From NCBI RefSeq assembly GCF_001580365.1, contig NZ_CP014480.1, positions 1,365,008 to 1,429,007 of the forward strand: 64,000 bases of DNA. The letters are read 5' to 3'. Each line of letters starts with the position of its first letter. The first letter of the stretch is position 1. The notes below the pieces were generated by a model that saw only the letters and a program-made list of their open reading frames with translations, was not told the origin of the DNA and ran no database searches. Shown here piece after piece: positions 34,660 to 48,041 of the stretch. The translations under genes were made by a program, and so were the position numbers. This stretch comes from Kocuria turfanensis. Its GTDB lineage: Bacteria > Actinomycetota > Actinomycetes > Actinomycetales > Micrococcaceae.

Positions 34660-35625
34660 ATGAGCACCACCGCCGATCCCGACCTGGGCACCCCGGCCCG
34701 CGCCGGCACCGCCCCCACCGACCCGAGCCCGCCCACGTCGCGCCGGCGCCCCCGGCGGCGGACCCCCCGCTACAGCCGGGGTGACCGGCTCACCCTGATC
34801 GCGATGGCCGGGATCCCCGCGCTCATCGTGCTGACGTTCGTCTGGGGCCCCGCCCTCGCCTCGGTGGGGCTGTCCTTCACCCGCTGGAACGGCGTCACCC
34901 CGGCCCAGTTCGTGGGTCTGGCCAACTACGAGCAGATCACCACGATCTATCCGCCGTTCTGGCCCGCGCTGAGGCACAACCTGATCTGGCTCGCCGTCCT
35001 GCTGCTGGTGGCTACTCCGCTGGGCCTGCTTCTGGCGATCGTGCTGGACCGCGAGATTCGTGGCAGCCGCTTCTACCAGTCCGTGTTCTACCTGCCGGTC
35101 GTGCTCTCCCTCGCGCTGGTCGGTTTCATCTGGACCCTCATCTACTCACCCGACCAGGGGCTGCTGAACCAGCTCAGCGGCTCGCAGGTGAACTGGCTGG
35201 GCGATCCGGACGTGAATCTCTGGGCCGTTCTCGTCGCCGCGTCCTGGCGCCACATCGGCTACATCATGGTGCTCTACCTGGCGGGCCTGAAGGGCGTCGA
35301 CAATTCCCTGCGGGAAGCCGCTGCCCTCGATGGGGCCGGGCCCGTGCAGACGTTCCTCAGAGTGGTTTTCCCCACGCTCCGGCCCATCAACGTGGTCGTC
35401 CTCGTAGTGACGGTGATCGAGGGACTCCGGGCGTTCGACATCGTCTACATCATCAACAAGGGCACCAACGGTCTCGAGCTGCTGTCGGTGCTCATCACGA
35501 ACAACATCGTGGGCGAGGCGAGCCGCATCGGGTTCGGCTCCGCGCTGGCCGTCATCCTGCTGGTCATCTCGCTCGCGTTCATCATTACCTACCTGGTGCA
35601 GATGCTGAAGACGGAGGACCGATGA
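34660..35625 (+). CDS. Sugar ABC transporter permease, MalF/UgpA type
   Basis: A 321-residue inner-membrane permease with six transmembrane segments after a Pro/Arg-rich cytosolic N-terminus of about 45 residues. The ATPase-contact EAA loop is EAAALDGAGPVQTFLRVVFP near residue 225. GTAGGAG lies 5 nt before the ATG. It follows the binding-protein gene by 53 bp and overlaps the next permease gene, so the two permeases are made together and should form a heterodimer. No ATPase gene is in the locus. Confidence 0.92.
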   Translation: MSTTADPDLGTPARAGTAPTDPSPPTSRRRPRRRTPRYSRGDRLTLIAMAGIPALIVLTFVWGPALASVGLSFTRWNGVTPAQFVGLANYEQITTIYPPFWPALRHNLIWLAVLLLVATPLGLLLAIVLDREIRGSRFYQSVFYLPVVLSLALVGFIWTLIYSPDQGLLNQLSGSQVNWLGDPDVNLWAVLVAASWRHIGYIMVLYLAGLKGVDNSLREAAALDGAGPVQTFLRVVFPTLRPINVVVLVVTVIEGLRAFDIVYIINKGTNGLELLSVLITNNIVGEASRIGFGSALAVILLVISLAFIITYLVQMLKTEDR

Positions 35626-36506
35626 TGAGCACCTCGACCACGACTCCGCACAGCCCCACGGCCCCACACGGGCCCCGGCGGCCCCGCCGGCGTCCGCGAG
35701 CCGTGATCGGCCAGATCCTCCTGGCTGCCGTGGCCGTCGTCTGGCTGGTTCCCCTGCTGTGGGCCGTCTACACGTCGTTGCGTCCTTACGCGGAGACTGC
35801 CCGCAAGGGGTACGTGTCCCTGCCTGAGCGTCTGACCTTCGACAACTACGTAACGGCCTGGACGCAGGGCGACATGCTCCAGTACTTCGTTAACTCGCTG
35901 CTGATCGCCGTGCCTGCGGTCCTGGCCGTGCTGTTCCTGTCCTCGACCGCGGCGTTCGTGCTGGCCCGATTCAGCTTCTGGTTCAATCTACCGCTGCTGA
36001 TGTTCTTCACCGCGGCGAACCTGCTGCCCCAGCAGGTCATTATCACCCCCCTGTACCGGCTGTTCCTGGAACTGGGGCTGTACAACACTCAGCTCGGGAT
36101 CATCGTGATCAATGTGGCATTTCAAATGGGCTTCTGTGTGTTCGTGCTCTCCAACTTCATGCGTGCCCTTCCCGAGGAGCTCACCGAGGCGGCCCGGATG
36201 GACGGGGCCGGCGTGTGGCGTCAGTACTGGCAGATCGTGCTACCCCTGACCCGCCCGGCACTCGCAGCCCTTGCCACACTGCAGTTCGCGTGGATCTACA
36301 ACGACTTCTTCTGGGCGCTCGTGCTGGTCCGGGACGGCGACAAGATGCCCGTGACGAGCGCCCTCAACAACTTGCAGGGCAACTTCTTTACCGATAACAA
36401 CTTGGTGGCCGCAGGGGCCGTGCTCGTCGCCCTGCCCACCGTGCTCATCTACCTGCTGCTCCAGAAGCACTTCGTGGCGGGTCTGACCATGGGAGCGAAC
36501 AAGTAG
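35622..36506 (+). CDS. Sugar ABC transporter permease, MalG/UgpE type
   Basis: A 294-residue permease with six transmembrane segments and the EAA loop EAARMDGAGVWRQYWQIVLP near residue 188; the C-terminus GLTMGANK is typical of MalG-like subunits. The ATG overlaps the upstream stop (ATGATGAG; a second ATG is one codon on). It partners the preceding permease. The beta-galactosidase gene starts immediately after its stop with no gap. Confidence 0.92.
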   Translation: MMSTSTTTPHSPTAPHGPRRPRRRPRAVIGQILLAAVAVVWLVPLLWAVYTSLRPYAETARKGYVSLPERLTFDNYVTAWTQGDMLQYFVNSLLIAVPAVLAVLFLSSTAAFVLARFSFWFNLPLLMFFTAANLLPQQVIITPLYRLFLELGLYNTQLGIIVINVAFQMGFCVFVLSNFMRALPEELTEAARMDGAGVWRQYWQIVLPLTRPALAALATLQFAWIYNDFFWALVLVRDGDKMPVTSALNNLQGNFFTDNNLVAAGAVLVALPTVLIYLLLQKHFVAGLTMGANK

Positions 36507-41794
<5,288 letters not shown>

Positions 41795-41818
41795 GCGCGG
41801 GGCCGGAAGGGCCCCCCG

Positions 41819-41945
41819 GGCCGCCGCCCCGGCTCCAGGTCCACGGCGTGGCGTTCTACGTGGTCCAGGGCCAGGCGCTCGGCCGGCCGATTCAGGATCC
41901 GCCCCGCGGCCGCCGCTCACCAGCGCTCGGCCATCGCGGTCCGAT
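41819..41945 (-). pseudogene. Remnant of a ROK-family regulator gene
   Basis: Three short colinear blocks match the intact ROK gene at 44474-45670 on the same strand: 41832-41878 matches 44494-44540 at 44 of 47 bases and encodes RLALDHVERHA near the C-terminus; 41895-41903 matches the segment coding RILDRLA; 41918-41939 is identical over 22 bases to 45063-45084 and encodes MAERW. The material between is missing and stops interrupt it, so this is an internally deleted copy. It begins 25 bp after the alpha-galactosidase stop. Confidence 0.75.
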
Positions 41946-41960
41946 CGGCGCCGCCGCGGC

Positions 41961-42443
41961 TCACGATCCCGGTGCGGGCGGTGCGCCACCGGCCCCGTCG
42001 ACCGGGTCCAGACCGTCGGCGAAACGGGCCAGCAGCCCACCGAGCAGCGCCACGTCGGCCGGGTCCCAGTCCTCCAGCTGACCGGCCAGCCAGGAGAGGC
42101 GCGCGGCCACGGCGCGCTCGCGCAGGGCGGACCCGGCGGGGGTCAGCTCCAGGGCGGTGCGCCGGGCGCTGACCGCGGACGGGGCGCGGCGCAGCAGGCC
42201 GGCCGCCTCGGCGCGGTCCACGAGCCGGCTGGCGGTCGAGGCCGTGACGTCGGCGAGCCGGGCCACGTCGCCGACGGCCACCTCCCGCCCCTCGGCCGCG
42301 CCCCGGGCGCAGGCCTCCACCACCAGCAGGCTGGACATCTCCACCGGGGTGGCGCCGTCCTCGACGAAGCGGGTGCGCGAGGCACTCCACAACCGGCGCA
42401 GACGGATCAGGGCGTCGTCGAGGACGGACAGGTCGGCTCTCAC
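41961..42443 (-). CDS. MarR-family transcriptional regulator
   Basis: A 160-residue winged-helix regulator. Seen: N-terminal dimerisation helix (LSVLDDALIRLRRLW), VAVGDVARLADVTASTASRLVDRAEAAGLLRR (about 60-92) with the basic wing SARRTALELTPAG, and a C-terminal helix. The GTG start is chosen because TATGGT on this strand lies 6 nt before it; the -10 sits inside a perfect palindrome, so autorepression is likely. The open frame continues 20 codons upstream through the operator and was not used. Divergent from an NmrA-like gene, its likely target. Confidence 0.85.
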   Translation of the reverse strand: MRADLSVLDDALIRLRRLWSASRTRFVEDGATPVEMSSLLVVEACARGAAEGREVAVGDVARLADVTASTASRLVDRAEAAGLLRRAPSAVSARRTALELTPAGSALRERAVAARLSWLAGQLEDWDPADVALLGGLLARFADGLDPVDGAGGAPPAPGS

Positions 42444-42460
42444 ATGTGTACCATACACAT
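42444..42460. promoter_or_regulatory. MarR operator overlapping the marR -10
   Basis: ATGTGTA-CCA-TACACAT is a perfect 7-bp inverted repeat. On the minus strand its centre contains TATGGT (42450-42455), a TANNNT -10 placed 6 nt before the marR GTG. Repressor bound here would cover the promoter. Confidence 0.7.
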
Positions 42461-42586
42461 ATTGAAGCGGCGGATCCGATGCCTGGCCGACCCGGACGGG
42501 CACCCACCGGCCCTCGGGAGCCGGCGCCGAGAGGTCGTGACGCGCGGGTCCGGTGCGCGGCCGAAAGGCCCACCAGGGAGGGCAGC

Positions 42587-43219
42587 ATGAACGTCACCGT
42601 GCTCGGCGCGTCAGGACGGACGGGGCGGTTGCTGGTGCAGGAGCTGCTGCGGCGTGGCCACGGCGTGACCGCGCTGGTCCGCGACCCGTCCCGGGCGCCG
42701 GAGGGCGCGCGCGTGGTCGTCGGGGACAGCAGGAACGGCGAGGCCCTGCGCTCGGCCCTCGCCGGGGCCGACGCCGTGGTCTCGGCGCTGGGGCCCAGCG
42801 GGAAGGACACGCACCTGCACCGGGAGACCGTGGCACAGCTGGCGCCTGCCCTGCGTGCGGCCGCCGTGCGCCGCTACGTCGGGGTCAGCGGCGCCGGCGT
42901 CACCGCGGACGGCGACCGGAAACGGCCCCGGGACCGGGCGATCTCGACCGCCATGGGCTGGTTCGCCCCGTCGATGGTGGCCGACAAGGCCGCCGAGCTG
43001 GCGGCGTGGCAGGACACCGGTGCGGAGTGGACGCTGGTGCGCCCGCCGAGGCTGCTGGAGGGACCCGCCACCGGCCGGGTGGAGCACGATGCGCACGTGT
43101 CCGCGCGGTCCACGGGCATGCGCCGGGCCGATCTGGCGGCCTTCCTCGCCGACGTCCTCGAGCAGGGCCTGTACGTCCGGCAGGCCCCGTTCGCGGCCAC
43201 GGCCGGCCGGGGATCCTGA
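42587..43219 (+). CDS. NAD(P)-binding protein, NmrA-like atypical SDR
   Basis: A 210-residue Rossmann protein. Seen: VTVLGASGRTGRLLVQELL at 3-21 with the glycine-rich loop, ALVRDPSRAP (NADP-type basic residue after strand 2), AVVSALGPSG, RRYVGVSGAG near 100 and TLVRPPRLLEG near 150. It lacks a clear YxxxK catalytic pair, as in NmrA-like redox-sensing or quinone-reductase-type SDRs. GGGAGGG lies 6 nt before the ATG. Its place opposite a MarR gene with an operator suggests induction by an electrophile or redox signal (inference). Confidence 0.8.
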   Translation: MNVTVLGASGRTGRLLVQELLRRGHGVTALVRDPSRAPEGARVVVGDSRNGEALRSALAGADAVVSALGPSGKDTHLHRETVAQLAPALRAAAVRRYVGVSGAGVTADGDRKRPRDRAISTAMGWFAPSMVADKAAELAAWQDTGAEWTLVRPPRLLEGPATGRVEHDAHVSARSTGMRRADLAAFLADVLEQGLYVRQAPFAATAGRGS

Positions 43220-43301
43220 CCCGGCACGGCCGGACCATCTGCCCTGCCCTGCCCCGGCGCCGCCGGGCGTCCTGCCCGGGCACGGCCGGCCGGGGATCCT
43301 G
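43198..43301 (+). repeat. 21-bp direct repeat pair downstream of the NmrA-like gene
   Basis: An identical 21-bp sequence starting CACGGCCGGCC and ending GGGATCCTG occurs at 43198-43218, over the stop codon of the NmrA-like gene, and again at 43281-43301. The 83-bp period suggests partial duplication of the gene end. The second copy is in noncoding sequence. Confidence 0.7.
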
Positions 43302-43360
43302 CTCGGCACCGACCGGGCGGGGAGCCGAGCCGCGGCCCCGGCCCGGCCGGCGCGGCGCGC

Positions 43361-44251
43361 TCAGAACGCGCGGAGCTCCCAGTCCAGCGTGTGCTCGGCC
43401 CCCGGGGCGAGCACCACGAGGTCCTGGCCCGAGTTGAAGGCGTCGGGCGGGCAGTCCATCGGCTCGACCGCCAGCCCGCTGCGCGGCGCGCCCACGATGT
43501 GGTCGCCGGTGTGGATCTGCACCCAGGCGGCGCGGGGGTCCCAGCCGAGCAGCGCCCCGTGCCCGTCCGGGGCCGTGAGGCGGACCGTGCACCGCCCGTC
43601 GCGCGGGACCAGGCCGGTGAACGGGTTGTCGATGGAGGCGCCCCGCAGCGGACGCCCCGCCCGGAAGTCGAAGGCGCCTCCCGCCGTGTCCTCCAGGACG
43701 GTCGGCAGGAGCCGGTCGGGGGAGACCTGCAGCATGCCCGACGCGTCGAGCTCGAGGACCCAGTCGTCCACGTTCCCGGGACCGGCCACGACGTAGGGGT
43801 GCGAGCAGCACCCGAAGGGCGCGGCGGTCTCCCCCTCGTTCCGGGCCCGGATCCCGACCCGCAGGCCGTCCTCGCCAAGCGTGTAGTGCACCTCCACCCG
43901 CACGGCGAAGGGGTACCCGGGGTCCGCGCCCAGGCGGAGGGCGAGCACCACGTCGGTCGGGCTGCTGGAGACCACCTCCCAGTCGCGGTCGAAGACCAGC
44001 CCGTGCAGGGCCGTCCCGCGCTCGGGCTCCGTGACCGGGACCTCGAGCCGGCGGTCGCCGAAGCGGTACCGGCCGTCGGCCAGGCGGTTCGGCCACGGAG
44101 CGCACACGACGCCCCGGAAGTCCTCGGTCGTGGTGCCCGGCTCCCGGGCCACCACCAGGGCCCTGCCGTCGTGCTCGAGCGCGCACAGCGCGGCCCCGAG
44201 GGTGTCGACGAGTGCGGTGTAGCCGCCGGCGGCAAGCGGGAACGACGTCAC
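43361..44251 (-). CDS. Aldose 1-epimerase family protein
   Basis: A 296-residue galactose-mutarotase-fold protein. Seen: PWPNRLADGRYRF near residue 50, LHGLVFDRDWEV with the first catalytic His near 83, CSHPYVVAGPG with the second near 150, and the C-terminal VEPMDCPPDAFNSGQDL carrying the catalytic Glu. It interconverts alpha and beta anomers of aldoses and so could support galactose or glucose use from either neighbouring sugar locus. The GTG has GGAGGAACCC directly upstream. It lies 222 bp downstream of the ROK gene on the same strand; that gap holds no gene I can support. Confidence 0.85.
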   Translation of the reverse strand: MTSFPLAAGGYTALVDTLGAALCALEHDGRALVVAREPGTTTEDFRGVVCAPWPNRLADGRYRFGDRRLEVPVTEPERGTALHGLVFDRDWEVVSSSPTDVVLALRLGADPGYPFAVRVEVHYTLGEDGLRVGIRARNEGETAAPFGCCSHPYVVAGPGNVDDWVLELDASGMLQVSPDRLLPTVLEDTAGGAFDFRAGRPLRGASIDNPFTGLVPRDGRCTVRLTAPDGHGALLGWDPRAAWVQIHTGDHIVGAPRSGLAVEPMDCPPDAFNSGQDLVVLAPGAEHTLDWELRAF

Positions 44252-44473
44252 GGGTTCCTCCTGGAGGGTGGGGCCGCTCGCGACGGCCGCGAGGACGGTG
44301 GGGCGACCAGGACGGCGGTCCGGGCCGGGGGCGGGGAGCCGCTCCTGCGCCGGGGGCGGCGGAAGGGCGTACCGGATCGACGGTATCAGCGCGGTGCCGC
44401 CGGTGGCGCAGCGCACACGCCACGGGCGCGCAGGTCCTTCGCGGCGGCCGCGGCGCGCTGCGCCCGGAGGACC

Positions 44474-45670
44474 TCAGCCGGCCGCCGCCCCCAGCTCCAG
44501 GTCCAGGGCGTGGCGCTCCACGTGGTCCAGGGCCAGGCGCACCGCACCCACCGAGACGACCGCGTCCCCGAGTGCGGAGACGGCGACCCGCGGGGGCGTG
44601 GCGGTGAACCGCGGCAGCTGCCGGTCGATGCCCTCCAGCAGGACGGCGGAGGACTCGGCCACGGCCCCGGCGATGACCACCAGCTCGGGATCGAAGAGCG
44701 TGCCGAGCAGGCCGATGATCCGGGCCAGGCGCTCGGCCAGCCGGTCGAGGATCCGCCGGGCGACGTCGTCCCCGGCGGCGGCCGCACGGAACACGTCCCG
44801 GGCCTCCACCGTCCCGGCGGGCCCGGCCAGGTCCCGCAGCGCGGTGGCCGGCGCCCCCGGCCGCAGCGCCTCGGCACCCCAGGCCCGGCACAGCGCCGCG
44901 ATGCCGTCCGGGCTGCCGACGCCCTGCACCAGGGCCAGGCCGCCGAGCTCGCCCGCCGCGCCGGAGCGGCCGTGCAGCAGGCGGCCGGCCTCCATCACCC
45001 CGGTGCCGATCCGCTCCCCGGCCAGCATGACCACCAGGTCGTCCACCCCGGAGGCAGCACCGCACCAGCGCTCGGCCATCGCGGCGAGGTTGGCGTCGTT
45101 GGCCAGGAGGGTGGGCCAGCCGTGGCGCTTCTGCAGCCGGCGCTCGAAGCCGTGGTCGAAGGCCTCCCAGAACGGCTGACCGTGGGAGATCCTGCCGCGG
45201 CGGTCCACCGGCGCGGCGATCCCGACCGCGGCGGCCAGCACCGCGGCCGGCACCACGGCGGCGTCCGCGAGCGCGCCGTCGACGGCGGCGTCCACGGTGG
45301 CCAGGCGCCGCACCGGGGCCCGGTCGGCGAAGACGCGGGTCTCCCGGCCCAGGACGCGACCCCGGAGGTCGGCCACCACGGCGGTGGTCCTGGCCTCGCC
45401 GACGTCCACGCCGACGACGAAGCCCGCCCGGTCGTCGAACCGGGACCGCCGCGCGGGCCGGCCCACCTGCGCCCCGGAGGATCCCTCGACCTCCTGGATC
45501 CAGCCCCGGTCCAGCAGGTCGTCGCACACGGCGATCACCGTGGTGCGCACCAGGCCGGTGGCGGCCATCAGGTCGGTGACGGTGACCACGCCGGCGTCGC
45601 GCAGGACCTGCAGGACCGCTGCCAGGTTGGTCCGGCGCAGCAGCCGCGGCGATGTTCCGGCACGGCTCAC
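44474..45670 (-). CDS. ROK-family transcriptional regulator
   Basis: A 398-residue repressor. Seen: N-terminal winged helix (VLQVLRDAGVVTVTDLMAATGLVRTTVIAVCDDL, about 18-52), then the ROK sugar-kinase-like domain with VVGVDVGEARTTAVVADLRG (ATP-loop-like), LLANDANLAAMAERW and GRSGAAGELGGLAL. The zinc motif CxCGxxGCxE found in many ROK proteins is absent. It is divergent from the second sugar importer and shares its promoter region, so it probably controls that operon. The GTG has GGGGGAG upstream. A deleted copy lies at 41819-41945. Confidence 0.88.
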   Translation of the reverse strand: MSRAGTSPRLLRRTNLAAVLQVLRDAGVVTVTDLMAATGLVRTTVIAVCDDLLDRGWIQEVEGSSGAQVGRPARRSRFDDRAGFVVGVDVGEARTTAVVADLRGRVLGRETRVFADRAPVRRLATVDAAVDGALADAAVVPAAVLAAAVGIAAPVDRRGRISHGQPFWEAFDHGFERRLQKRHGWPTLLANDANLAAMAERWCGAASGVDDLVVMLAGERIGTGVMEAGRLLHGRSGAAGELGGLALVQGVGSPDGIAALCRAWGAEALRPGAPATALRDLAGPAGTVEARDVFRAAAAGDDVARRILDRLAERLARIIGLLGTLFDPELVVIAGAVAESSAVLLEGIDRQLPRFTATPPRVAVSALGDAVVSVGAVRLALDHVERHALDLELGAAAG

Positions 45671-45680
45671 TCGCTCCCCC

Positions 45681-45711
45681 TTGACGTTCGTCGAATGTGC
45701 TCCACATAATA
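45681..45711. promoter_or_regulatory. Overlapping divergent promoters and candidate ROK operator
   Basis: Plus strand: TTGACG (45681-45686), 18-bp spacer, CATAAT (45705-45710). Minus strand: TATTAT (45706-45711), overlapping the plus -10. Between -35 and -10 lies an imperfect 15-bp palindrome, ACGTTCGTCGAATGT (45684-45698), with core TTCG-T-CGAA. A regulator bound here would act in both directions. Confidence 0.5.
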
Positions 45712-45796
45712 GTCCAAGCAATAAATCTAAGCTCTGAATATATCCCTGGAAGACCCGACCGGCGACCACCGCGGGTCGCCACCGCAGGAGATCCCC

Positions 45797-45859
45797 ATGC
45801 GCACCAGCTCCCGCTTTTCCTCCCGGACCGCCGCCCCGCCCTCAGCGGGCACGAGGTGA
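45797..45859 (+). CDS. 20-codon leader ORF before the second sugar-binding protein
   Basis: The ATG has GCAGGAG 6 nt upstream and encodes a Ser/Arg/Pro-rich 20-mer starting MRTSSRFSSRTAAPP. Its TGA overlaps the GTG of the binding-protein gene (GTGA) in another frame. It is either a coupling leader or the displaced true N-terminus of the binding protein. Confidence 0.4.
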   Translation: MRTSSRFSSRTAAPPSAGTR

Positions 45860-47133
45860 CGGCCTCCCCGGTCGGCCGTCGGTCCCTGTTCCGCTGGACC
45901 GGCCTCGCCGCGTGCGGACTGCTGCTGACGGGCTGCTCCGTGGGCGAGGCGCAGCAGCCCACCACGATCACGTTCTTCCAGTTCAAGGGCGAGGCCGTGG
46001 CCTACTTCGAGGACCTCGCCCGGCAGTTCGAGGCGCAGAACCCGGACGTGCGCGTGGTCGTGGACAACGTCCCCGACCCGGAGACCGCCCTGCGCACCCG
46101 CCTGGTGAAGGAGGACGTGCCGGACGTGCTGACCCTCAACGCCAACGGGACGTTCGGAGAGCTGGCCTCAGCGGGTGTCTTCGCCGACTTCGCGGGCTCC
46201 GCGGCGCTCGAGGACGTCAACCCGGCCTACGCCCAGATCGTCCAGGAGCTCGGCGCCGGCTCCGAGGGGGCCGTCAACGGCATCCCCTTCGCGGCCAACG
46301 CCGCCGGTGTGCTCTACAACGAGGAGCTCTTCGCCGAGCACGGTGTCGCCGTGCCGCAGACGTGGGACGAGCTGATCGCCGCGGCGCGGACGTTCGAGGA
46401 CCGCGGCGTCACCCCCTTCTACGGGACGCTCGCCGACGCGTGGACCGGCCAGGCGCCCCTGGCACCGATCGTCCCGCAGACCACCCCCGAGGACTTCTGG
46501 GAGCAGCGCTTCGCCGGGGAGACGACCTTCCAGGAGGAGTGGCCGGAGGCCGCCGGGAAGCTGGCGGAGCTGTTCGAGCACACCCAGCCGGACCCGGTGG
46601 CCACCGGCTACGAGGACGGCACCGCCGCCTTCGCCCGGGGCGAGTCGGCGATGCTGCTGCTGGGCAACTACGCCGTCCCCCAGATCCGCTCGTTCGAGCC
46701 CGACTTCACCATCGGCAGCTTCGCCCTGCCCGCCACGAACGATCCGGCGCAGACCGTCCTGGTCTCCGGCGTGGACGTGGTGATCACCGCCGGCGCGGAC
46801 ACCGAGCACCCCGAGGAGGTCCGGCGCTTCGTCGAGTTCCTCATGCAGCCCGAGGTCGTCCAGGACTACGCCGAGGAGCAGACGGCCGTGCCGACCCTCG
46901 AGGGCCTCTCCAACGACGACCCCGCGCTGACCGGGATCCAGCCCTACATCGACCAGGAGCGCATCGTGGGATTCTTCGACCACCAGTTCATCCCCGCCGT
47001 CCCCCTGGGACCGCTCCTGCAGCAGTACCTCATCGACGGGGACCGGGAGGCGTTCCTGGCATCCCTCGACGAGAGCTGGGACGAGGTCGCCACCCGGCGC
47101 AGCTGGGGCCTGGGGGCGGTGGAGTCCCGATGA
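45856..47133 (+). CDS. Sugar ABC transporter substrate-binding lipoprotein (alpha-glucoside locus)
   Basis: A 425-residue CUT1-type binding protein. Seen: short basic GRRSLFRW, a hydrophobic stretch and lipobox LLLTGC with Cys27, then TTITFFQFKGEAVAYFEDLARQ, VLTLNANGTFGELA and VLYNEELFAEHGV. The GTG start lacks a good ribosome site of its own and overlaps the stop of a 20-codon ORF that has one. Gene order with two permeases and a GH13 alpha-glucosidase suggests maltose, trehalose or isomaltose-type substrates (inference). GC content is like the genome average, unlike the first importer. Confidence 0.9.
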   Translation: MTASPVGRRSLFRWTGLAACGLLLTGCSVGEAQQPTTITFFQFKGEAVAYFEDLARQFEAQNPDVRVVVDNVPDPETALRTRLVKEDVPDVLTLNANGTFGELASAGVFADFAGSAALEDVNPAYAQIVQELGAGSEGAVNGIPFAANAAGVLYNEELFAEHGVAVPQTWDELIAAARTFEDRGVTPFYGTLADAWTGQAPLAPIVPQTTPEDFWEQRFAGETTFQEEWPEAAGKLAELFEHTQPDPVATGYEDGTAAFARGESAMLLLGNYAVPQIRSFEPDFTIGSFALPATNDPAQTVLVSGVDVVITAGADTEHPEEVRRFVEFLMQPEVVQDYAEEQTAVPTLEGLSNDDPALTGIQPYIDQERIVGFFDHQFIPAVPLGPLLQQYLIDGDREAFLASLDESWDEVATRRSWGLGAVESR

Positions 47134-48041
47134 GCACCACGACCCGTCCCGCCACCTCCCGCCGGCCCCGGAACCGCCGCACGGGCCCCGGACGTGCCTA
47201 CTACTGGATGGTGCTCCCCGCCCTGGTGCTCTTCCTGATCTTCCACACCGCCCCGGTGCTGCAGGGGGTCTTCTACAGCTTCACCGACTCCCCCGGCTAC
47301 GGCGACTGGGACTTCGTCGGGCTGTCCAACTACGCCGCGCTGTTCGGCGACGAGAGGGTGCGCGCCGCCTACTGGTTCACCTTCCGGTTCGCCCTGGTGG
47401 CCACGGTCCTGGTCAACGTCGTCGCCCTGGCCCTGGCCGTGGGCCTCAACGGGAGGATCAGGTTCAAGAACACCCTGCGCGGGGTCTACTTCGTGCCGAA
47501 CGTCCTCGCGGTGCTGGTCGTCGGCTACGTCTTCAACTACCTGTTCACCAACTCGCTGCCGAGCATCGGCGCCGCGCTGGGCATCGACCGTCTCTCGACG
47601 TCGCTGCTGGCCGATCCCGAGCTCGCGTGGGTCGGGATCGTCGTCCTGGCCGTGTGGCAGGCGGTCGCGTTCAACATCATCATCTACCTCGCCGGTCTGC
47701 AGACCGTGCCGGCGGAGCTCTACGAGGCCGCCGCCATCGACGGCGCGGGCCCGTGGAAGCGGTTCTGGTCCATCACCTTCCCCATGATCGCGGCGTTCTT
47801 CACGCTGAACATGGTGCTGTCGCTGAAGAACTTCCTCCAGGTCTTCGACCACATCATCGCCATGACCGGCGGCGGACCGGGCACCGCCACGGAGTCCGTC
47901 TCCGTGCTCATCTACAAGGGCGGCTTCCAGGGCGGGGAGTACGGCTACCAGATCGCCAACGCCGTGGTGTTCATGGTGGTGCTGGTGGTCTTCGCCGTCG
48001 TCCAGCTCCGAGTCCTCCGTCGCGAAGAGGTGTCCGCCTGA
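47130..48041 (+). CDS. Sugar ABC transporter permease, MalF type
   Basis: A 303-residue permease with six transmembrane segments and the EAA loop EAAAIDGAGPWKRFWSITFP near residue 200; the conserved MTGGGPGTATE follows near 250. The ATG overlaps the stop of the binding-protein gene (ATGA). It pairs with the MalG-type subunit encoded next. The energy-coupling ATPase must come from elsewhere, as with MsmK/MsiK systems. Confidence 0.92.
   Translation: MSTTTRPATSRRPRNRRTGPGRAYYWMVLPALVLFLIFHTAPVLQGVFYSFTDSPGYGDWDFVGLSNYAALFGDERVRAAYWFTFRFALVATVLVNVVALALAVGLNGRIRFKNTLRGVYFVPNVLAVLVVGYVFNYLFTNSLPSIGAALGIDRLSTSLLADPELAWVGIVVLAVWQAVAFNIIIYLAGLQTVPAELYEAAAIDGAGPWKRFWSITFPMIAAFFTLNMVLSLKNFLQVFDHIIAMTGGGPGTATESVSVLIYKGGFQGGEYGYQIANAVVFMVVLVVFAVVQLRVLRREEVSA

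Noticed and set aside
42446..42586. A longer NmrA-like protein starting in the MarR operator
   Set aside because: The glycine-rich Rossmann motif begins right after the ATG at 42587, which has a strong ribosome site; the upstream residues are unrelated.
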